Notes under the pieces: model-generated
Told to the model about the DNA's origin: nothing
The model's input: the letters and a program-made list of their open reading frames with translations, nothing else
Database searches by the model: none
Origin: Iris pallida
Lineage: Eukaryota > Streptophyta > Magnoliopsida > Asparagales > Iridaceae
Length of the DNA: 64,000 bases
Direction: 5' to 3'
NCBI GenBank assembly: GCA_029216955.1
Contig: JANAVB010002199.1
Coordinates: forward strand, 13,394,417 to 13,458,416
Position numbers and translations under genes: made by a program
Part shown: positions 56,697 to 64,000 of the stretch, piece after piece
Layout of the letters: each line of letters starts with the position of its first letter
How positions within the stretch are numbered: the stretch's first letter is position 1

Positions 56697-57998
56697 GTTT
56701 TTCGTTATACATATTTTTGGTATACATGTATAGAATTATGACAACTGTCAGGCGACCCATATTTTGACTTGTCATTTTTAGCCTAATCTTGGTTTAATTT
56801 GCATTGGTTCGGTTCGGCTTAGCTTGGCTTGGTTTGTTTTGGTTTGGGTTGAGATGGATAGGTTGGTATATATACCAACTTCTCTCTCTCTCCTTCATTA
56901 TTTCTCATTACTTCTCCACCTTCTTCATCTTCTTCCTCATTTACTCCTCTACCAACACTAGGGAAGTGCAACTTGCTTCATGATGGATCTTAAGTTTTAT
57001 TATTCCACTCTCTTCCTTACATGATTCTAAGCTTCTTTAGAACATAGCATTTATGGTTTTAATGGATGGATTTTTATAGATCTAAGTCTTAAGATTTTCT
57101 TGTTTTCTTTGGTTTTGATCTATTAAAACTTGATATTTTCGAAAACCAGTCGCTCCATGTTATAGGAAATTTTGTTCTACCCAATTTTGACTTTTGAAAA
57201 GCTTGATTTTGACCCATTTTGGAGGAGTCATGGCATTTTAAAGTTCATAAATTCAACTAAGCATTCTATGCTTGTTGGAGAAGATGAAAAGTGCATGCGC
57301 GCTCTTTAGCACTATGCCATCTTATTGTGCGCGCGCTCCTTAGCGTTGCACTATTCTGGTCGTACTCTCTTTAGCGCCACGCTCCTTGCGTGCCACCCCG
57401 TTCTTCTGACCGAGTGCCACCTAGCGTCGCGTGCTCTTTAGCGCCGCACTCTTCGGTCGTGCGCCACTTGACCCAGCGCCACTTGCCGTGCTCTACCCTA
57501 TGCTTCTAACCGAATGCCATCTAGTGTCGCGCTCTTCAGTCGTGCGCCAGTTGGCCCAGCGCCACTTGCCGTGTGCCATCTCGTGCTTGTGGCCGAGCGC
57601 CACCTATCGCCAAGCGATCCTTAGCGGCATACGCTCTCTAGCGCCGCACACCATTCTCATCGCGTGTGCCAATTGTCGTGCGCCTAATAACCAGTGTATC
57701 TTCATGCTTATTCTCTTGTAATGTTTTGTTATGTGCATGTACCCTGTACTTAGCTTATCTTGTAACGACCCGACTTGAATACTATCCACCATGGAACCAT
57801 TAACTTGAGCATGAGAGTACTTGACTGTAACCAGAACCTGACCTGAACACGACATGGCAATACGATCCCGACATGATAACTTGTTAATACTACGCATGAT
57901 AGATCTTGAGCTTGATGAGATTTGAACTGAATATTGACTTGAATTGAACATGATAACATGAACCCGTCTTGTATAATCTTGATTATGGCCCGTCGAGT
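56697..57998 (+). mobile_element. LTR of Tekay-like family T1, copy 2
   Basis: Starts TGTCACTCTCGTTTTTCGTTATAC and follows copy 1 (93 onward) closely for ~550 bp, including TATA box (56877-56884) and leader. The right end is not clear; it may end before TGTAACACC at 57999, where a T2-type LTR starts. No TSD found. Confidence 0.55.
57290..57680. repeat. CpG-rich repeat block in T1 copy 2
   Basis: A ~85-100-bp unit repeats about 2.5 times (starts near 57402, 57501 and 57586: CTTCTGACCGAGTGCCACC, CTTCTAACCGAATGCCATC, CTTGTGGCCGAGCGCCACC), with shorter words GCGCCACTTGCCGTG and CGCTCTTTAGCGCC inside. Same position in the LTR as 640-1000 but different sequence. Confidence 0.7.
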
Positions 57999-59870
57999 GT
58001 AACACCACTTTTCTAAAATGAGGGTAATTTTGAACTTTTATAATTTTGATTAATCAATAATAAGATTTAACTCATGTTGTGATTTTTGGTGATTTAATCA
58101 ATTTAAAACTATTTAAGATGTTGAATTGTGATTTTGATGGTTAAGTAGTTAAACCCTAGTTTTGCTAAGCCTAGTGACTAACCATGACCAAGGGAGCCTA
58201 GTCATGTGATTAGGATGACTAATTACAACTTTTTAGCCTAGGAATATTTTGGTCATTTTGACAATTTTGTGAAATTATAATTTATATTAATTAAATATTG
58301 TGCTAATCCTTTAGTTAAGCCTTAACCTAGAAGTTTAACCTAATCTAGATTTGTCTTGAGGTTAGAATCATGGTTAGAACATTCGTACTAAGTGCCAAGA
58401 TTAACAATATCTAGATATTTCTAAGTAGGATATTTATCCCTTAGGATATTTGTGAAAAAGAAAGCCTTATGACTAGTTGAACCAATAGGAAGGCTTAGAA
58501 TTGGGTGGACAAGCCATAGCCACTCATCTATATCTAAAACCTAACCCTACTTTATCTAAGGGCAGCCACTATAGGTAGGTTATCCTCCATTCCTTTCATT
58601 TTATTCCATCTTGCCTATTTTTCTTCACAAAGTGTTCTTCCCCAAATTAGAGAACTTTTCTCTTTGATTTGATCTCCAAATCCTTACATCTCTGTACCAA
58701 AACTTCCACCCAACCTTCTCATACTACCAAGGGAGGGTGCTAGAAAAGATTTGGAGCAAAGTGCAAGGAGGAGTGTCCTTTTTGGGAGATCTTCGTGTCG
58801 GAGCCGTGTCCTTGGGAGTATCATTGGGATTCCACTCCCAATAGGTAAAACTAACCCTCCAAATTGATTTCCTATGTATATTAGTTATTTTTGAACCCAT
58901 AGGATCCACCCCCATGCATGTACCCCATTTAGATTCAAATTTGAGACCATTTGGAGCTCTCTTGAGGATTTTAGATATGTGTCTTGTGTCCTACTTGATA
59001 GATCCCAATTAGGACACCCTATGTGTATGTATGTATGATAATAGTTTATATGGATATTTAAATTCAGTTTTAGAATGGCTAGAGAGTGGATTTATCTTAG
59101 TTAGGATGGTTAGAATGAGTTTCATTTGGATACCTATGTTGGTATCCAAGTATCTTGGCCTACATGTGTTTCTTTTGTCCAAAACAACTCAAATTCGTCA
59201 TAATATTCATCCACATTTTTATGAACTAAAGCAACTTAGAAATGTCATAACTTTTAGCTTAGAACTCCGATTAATCTCCCGTTTTTTAAAAAGAACCGTA
59301 TCGAAGTTAGCTTTCCAAATATATATTTTAATTAGCCAAATTCTTTTTGGAACTTTCTGTAGAATTATTTGAGTGTCAGCTCTATGAAAGACAAACGCGT
59401 TTCGGTATTTTTGCGATTTCGGGAGCTTCCGGACACGAAAATACGATCCGCTTAAAGTTTCGAAAAGCTAACATAAAGGACTATAAAATAATTTAACCTA
59501 TAATTTAGTGAAGGCCCAATTGGTATAATATTGGTTTTAAGTAGAAGAGTGACTATACGACATAGGCAGTTTGTGTAACCTATGAGCCTATGTAGTATGG
59601 ATATTAAATGAATGTAGAGTATGTAATGCATGATATGTCAGATGAATGAAATGATATATATATATATATATATGATATATATCCACTTTATAAATATGTA
59701 TATATATGGTTGAATGCAAGCATGTAGGAATGCAATTAATGTAATGTATGTAAGCAATGCATAAATGCATGAATGAAAGAATGATATACAATGTATGCAT
59801 GAAAGTATATAATGAATGCTAGATATGAATGCAAAGTATACATGTAATGATAGATATGAATGCATAATGT
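57999..59870 (+). mobile_element. T2-type gypsy LTR, 5' part
   Basis: Begins TGTAACACCACTTTTCTAAAATGAGGG, like the T2 start. 58770-59010 aligns with the minus strand of 25560-25800 (GTGTCGGAGCCGTGTCC, ATTTTTGAACCCATAGGATC, ACCCCCATG). Ends where Tat-2b is inserted; its continuation is beyond the window. (TA)n tract at 59653-59675. No gene. Confidence 0.6.
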
Positions 59871-61199
59871 TGTAGAAGCATGGAAAATATTAGAAATAAA
59901 GGCATAATGACCCATGCGGCTCTGGACAGCAAGCCTATGCGGTTCATACTGGAGTTGCTTTATGCGGCCAAAAAGGAGACCCCCAGACTCATGCGGCTCG
60001 GGGACATGCGGCTCAAATCGATGCCACGTGTGACCCCCCCTACAGTTGGCCATTGGAGTAATGGCCTCATTTTAATGCTCTGACACGACTCGACGGCTGC
60101 GACGTCTCTGACATAAAGTGTCATAATGGCTCTGCCATAATGACAGATTCTTCGAAAAAAGAAGAAGATCTCTGACCCGATCTGTCAGAAATCCTATGTT
60201 GCCACGTGGCAAAAGTCTCATGCGGCTCGGTTAAAGAACAGCTTCATGCGGCTCCGTGAGGCGTCATTCTAATATGATTAACAGAAATCCGCCATATGCG
60301 GTCCACTCATAGCCCGGCCTATGCGGCTCAATACCACATGCGGCCTACAGAAACTATACGGCTCATGGAGAGGTCGTCTCCTGCGGTTCGCAAAGACCAC
60401 GCATATGAGGCTCACGGAAAGTTCGTCCCCTGCGGCTCGACGAGATGTTGACTCATGCGGCTCATGAAGGGTATCTCCCTGCGGTTCAAGTATTGGCCAC
60501 TCTATGCGGCCCTGGCAGGATCTTCAATCAAAAGACGTGGCATTGAAGATTCGACCGAATCCCAACGAGAATATTTGACATCATCAGCAAGACACGTGGC
60601 GAGCAATCAGATATTAGCATAACCAATCACGAAGATTTAAAGCAATCAGCATTAACTGCTCATAAGATTTGGTGCTATCCGCATTAGTGGCCGAGATTCG
60701 TTATGATCAAGATCAAGGGTCCAGATAGAATGAAGGAGCGCCGACATTCCAAACAGATAGCAAACCCTAATAATCACATCCCACCCTTATAAATAGCCAG
60801 CAGCATTCCCATAAAAAAAAGAGGGCGGCAATAATAAAAAAAAATAAGAAGAGAGAGATACCCACAGAGAGAGAGTTCCCCTTTTTTCGTGACAATCACA
60901 GAGAGAGAGAAGCCCAGAGAGCAACCAGAGAGGAGCAAGAAGAGCCTTTCTTCGTCAACGTCGAGCAAATCTTCCCCGAGTCAAGACTGCATACTGATCG
61001 TCCAAGGAGTAAGGCAGAGCGGCCGTGGCTTTCCCGAGCCTCTATCGTCACCCCCCAGAATCAAAAATAAACAATCGCACTTAGTCTGCTGTACCTAGGT
61101 TTTCGTCCCTAGGCTTTCTTTGTGCGAGCGAGTTTGTATTGTGAGTCTAAGTTCAGTCCTCCGATAATTGTTCTGTTCTTTTACAATCAATGGCAAACA
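59871..61199 (+). repeat. Tat-2b 5' LTR
   Basis: 1329 bp, TGTAGAAGCATGG ... TGGCAAACA. Motif copies between about 59920 and 60010 and between 60218 and 60505, several with CCTGCGG or TATGCGG variants. TATA box 60788-60795, GA-rich leader, CCTAGGTTTTCGTCCCTAGG inverted repeat near 61092-61111. Confidence 0.9.
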
Positions 61200-64000
61200 C
61201 GATGGCGACTCTGCTGGGGACCCACTTCTCCACGGCTGAGGAGTTGGTGACGCAATCAGATGCAGCCAAACTTGGCTCCACACAAAAGAAGATGGTCGTC
61301 CGCTTCGACCAACAGGCGTTCGAAGAGATGCTCTCTGAAGGCAGCGCTGGCCCGGCCCAGAAGCCCACCCGCACCACGAAGGCTCGCAAAGAATGGAGAC
61401 CGAAGTCATTTGCTCCTCCTCAAGCCCTCGATGGGATGCCCTCTGTTGCTCAAGACGGCGAGAAGGATTCCCCTGCGGTCCCACTTCAGATCGTAGACAA
61501 CTCTGCTGCCCCCAAGTCCGACAGAAGAAAACATTATGATGCTGGACTTGCAGGGATAAAGAGGGACTCTACGCGGTCCGAACCGCAGAAGAGTATTAGC
61601 CGCAGGGAGAAAGCCCATGCGGCTACATCCGCCAACCGCATGAAGAAAACTCATGCGGCTACTTCTGTCAGCCGCATAACTTATGCGACTACAGTTCCCG
61701 ACCGCATGGATGAAACTCATGCGGCTAGAAAAGTCAATCATTTGCAAAAAACCCATGCGGCCACAGATGCCAACCGCATGCGGCCAGCCTGCACGGTCAT
61801 GGCTCCTAGCCGCATAAGAACTCGTCCGACGACAGGAGACAACCGCGTACAGACAGCCTGCACGGTTTCCACTCCCAACCGCATAGCATCCGCTCCATGC
61901 TCCTCTCGATCAGTTTTCGACCGTCTCTCGTACGGCCCGAACCCTGATGACTCTCTGGATGATAAGCCAGACTCTGTGATGTTCAACTTGGACTCTTCTT
62001 ATTATGCACCCACAAGTGCTAAAAAGAAGAAGTCTAGGGCAGCACGGGCTCATCAAGCCCAGATAGCTGCCCCAACCTCTGACTATCAGGGCGTCCCGCT
62101 GATTATCACACGGGCCCCTGATGGGAAGTTATACAGAACCGCTCAAGTCCAAACCCCGACGGCGAACGGACAGAGTGGTCCCTCTGACCTGCGTGAGGCG
62201 ATCCTCCACAAGCGCAAGGAAAGAGAAGGGGCTTCGACGTGCAGAGAGTCCTCGCAGGGACGTCACTGTGCCCAGATTATCGTCAACTGCTGTTGCAGCA
62301 ACACGGCAAACCGGCCATCCGTCTTCCAAAGATTACGACATCCGAGCTCGGAAGACGAGGCACCCCCTGTGGCCTCCTGCAATTCCGTGCGGAAAGTCCC
62401 TGTTGAGGGGAGAGGAAAGAAAACCAGCATCTCCAGTCCAAAGGTGTCAACTATTGCAGCTAAGAAGCCGTCGTCTAAAGGATCATCCTCTGCTGGAGTA
62501 TTCCAACACACCCGTTCAAAGACAAAAACGGCTGCAGTAGGAAGTTCACCGCCCACGTCACTGGGGGTTGTTGGAACTGGGGGTAGCTCTCCTCCGAACA
62601 TCCACGACAACCCGACATTCCAAGAAGACGGACTGGAGGAAGCAAATCCCCAAACGGGTACAACAGATACCGACGTCCCCGAGGACATCCTAAATGAAGC
62701 AGGCTCAGAAGCTGGGGGTACTGCCCCTTCCGAGTCCGAACCTGAAGAAAACATACCCACATATCCTGATGATTTCTCGATGCATGAGTATGACTCGGAG
62801 AGCACGTCCGCCACCACTCCTTCTGTCACTCCTCACGTGAGGACGGCATTCATGACGGACAACAGCCAAGGCGGTTCCGGCGATCGCCAACGTATCGACA
62901 CTTTGGAGGCCATACTGCACGCCTTGGTCAAGTCTGTGGACGAGATCAAAGCAGCGCTTCCTACTTTGCAGGGAGTGATACCTGGTCAGACAAGCGTGGG
63001 TCCCACGAACAACATAGATTCAAATTCAGCGGCACCAAACCCGGGCAATAATGCTCCCGAGATAACGGCTCCTACCGCGACAGATGAGGATCGAGAAGTA
63101 AGAAGAGAGGTTCAGGAGCTCCGAGCAATGTTCCAAGCCCGAGAAAACTCTCAAGACCTCAGAAAACGGCAACCATATCCTGCTGAATGGAGAGATGTTC
63201 CCTTTCCCCCAAGATATAAACCGTTCAATATCAACCCATATGACGGCAAAACTTCAGCAAGCCGGTATATCACTTATTTTGAGGTCACTACCGACCATCT
63301 GCCCCATGATGACGCCATCCTCACACGGTTATTCATTGGGGCACTGGAAGGAGTCGCCTTCGATTGGTACCGCAACCTGCCAGACAATTGCATTCACTCC
63401 TTCGCTGGCTTCAAGCGCTTGTTCTTGGAGAGGTTCTACGAGGTAGGGCAGGACGTCACGATGTCTACCCTCATGGACGTCGTTCAAGGAGAGAAAGAGC
63501 TGACGAGGAATTACATTGAGCGGTTTCGTCAAACCGCAATGAAGTTGCCATCTGGCAACCCGGACTCTTCCTTGATTGAAATTTGCCAAAAGAGATTACC
63601 CCGACAATTAGTCTCTAGATGGGCGAAAGCCAATTCAAGGACTGGAAGGCTTTTATCATCAGCGCTACAAGTGCCGAAGAACGATTGAAGAAAGCTCGCC
63701 AGCTGGGGTTGCATATCTCAGAGGGAGAGAACAAGGGGAAGCGTCCCAATGCCAGCAGCGACAATGGGGGTAGCCCCTCCAACAACCGGGACAACAGAGG
63801 CAAGCAGGCTATGGTGACCGATACAGACCAGAAACCCGAGCCACAGCCAGCAGACAAACAATGGCCTCAAATCACTTATTCTTTCGAAGACGGCCACGTC
63901 AAGCCTATCTTGGACATGCTTATACAAGGGGACAGAATTCAGCTTCCTCCACCAAGGCGGGAACCTCGGCCGGCTGATTTGAAAAATCCAAAATTCTGCC
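61190..64000 (+). pseudogene. Tat-2b gag, best-preserved copy, with one frameshift
   Basis: Open for 832 codons from ATG 61190 to 63688. N-terminal FDQQAFEEML (about 61302-61331); motif-encoded repeats of the HAATSANRMKKT type (61605-61830); DLREAILHKRKE and IIVNCCC (62190-62290); low-complexity linker; gag core from NPYDGKTSASRY (63230) to NYIERFRQTAMKLPSGN (63560). Compared with Tat-2 a base is missing near 63597-63603 and the true frame continues to the window end (SAEERLKKARQLGLH, ITYSFEDGHVKPILDMLIQG). About 600 residues precede the gag core, unusually long. Confidence 0.85.
61203..61221 (+). other. Tat-2b primer binding site
   Basis: TGGCGACTCTGCTGGGGAC, identical to the Tat-2 site, three bases after the LTR end. 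Confidence 0.85.

Larger units (their letters stand above)
59871..64000 (+). mobile_element. Tat-2b: second Tat-2 family element, runs off the window
   Basis: LTR 59871-61199, primer site 61203, gag from 61190. Same family as Tat-2 but a diverged copy: its LTR carries its own set of about 17 YATGCGG-type motif copies. Putative TSD before the element is AATGT (59866-59870); the other side is not visible. Whether it has pol cannot be seen here. Confidence 0.9.

Noticed and set aside
56697..57998. TSD for the second T1 LTR
   Set aside because: ATTCT precedes 56697 but no matching copy follows a CA end in the expected interval.

Overview
The window looks like a piece of intergenic heterochromatin from a large-genome flowering plant. 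I see no ordinary host gene, tRNA or rRNA. Almost every base can be assigned to LTR retrotransposons inserted into one another, and their terminal TG...CA ends and target-site duplications (TSDs) can be read directly. Three lineages occur: Sirevirus-like Ty1/copia elements (here SIRE-A, -B, -C; iMet primer site, DSG protease, YVDD/YLDD reverse transcriptase, extra ORF after pol, multiple GGGGGA tracts), Tat-lineage Ty3/gypsy elements (Tat-1, Tat-2, Tat-2b, Tat-3; TGGCGACTCTGCTGGGG-type primer site and an antisense extra ORF, 'aORF', 3' of pol), and Tekay/Del-like gypsy LTRs (families T1, T2, T3).

Layout: 1-1492 end of a T1 element and its LTR; 1836-8490 the 3' part of SIRE-A on the minus strand, itself carrying a T3 solo LTR (3866-5903, TSD GTGAC). 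Tat-1 (8491-49468, minus strand, TSD AGCAA) is inserted in SIRE-A; the 5' part of SIRE-A resumes at 49474-52367. Inside Tat-1 are SIRE-B (13236-27010, plus strand, which splits the aORF), a copia solo LTR (9311 to about 10280) and Tat-2 (35853-46148, plus strand, perfect TSD GCAGA, which splits gag). SIRE-B's 3' LTR is split by an internally deleted T2 element (22260-26538). To the right lie SIRE-C (52937-54319), Tat-3 (54320-56696), a second T1 LTR, a T2-type LTR and Tat-2b (59871 to the window end).

The most interesting system is in the Tat elements. Two related but distinct families (Tat-1 and Tat-2) each carry a short family-specific motif, ATGCGCCCA in Tat-1 and YATGCGGYTC in Tat-2. In both families it is repeated many times at the same kinds of place: the LTR, the 5' part of gag (where it is translated), the upstream region of the antisense gene and an apparent intron of that gene. 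In the Tat-2 intron 16 copies are spaced 24-25 bp apart almost without exception. The antisense gene has its own TATA box in both families and in Tat-1 encodes what looks like a plant mobile domain (PMD) protein with a coiled-coil tail. The arrangement resembles the VANC anti-silencing system of VANDAL DNA transposons (an element-encoded protein that binds motif arrays of its own family); that is a hypothesis, not a demonstrated function. Between the convergent 3' ends of pol and aORF both families also keep a module of hairpins and ATTACCTCTGA repeats.

All coding regions are damaged by stops, frameshifts or nested insertions, many of the stops being C-to-T (or G-to-A) changes expected from methylcytosine decay. 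Tat-2 has no reverse transcriptase or integrase region and must have moved non-autonomously.
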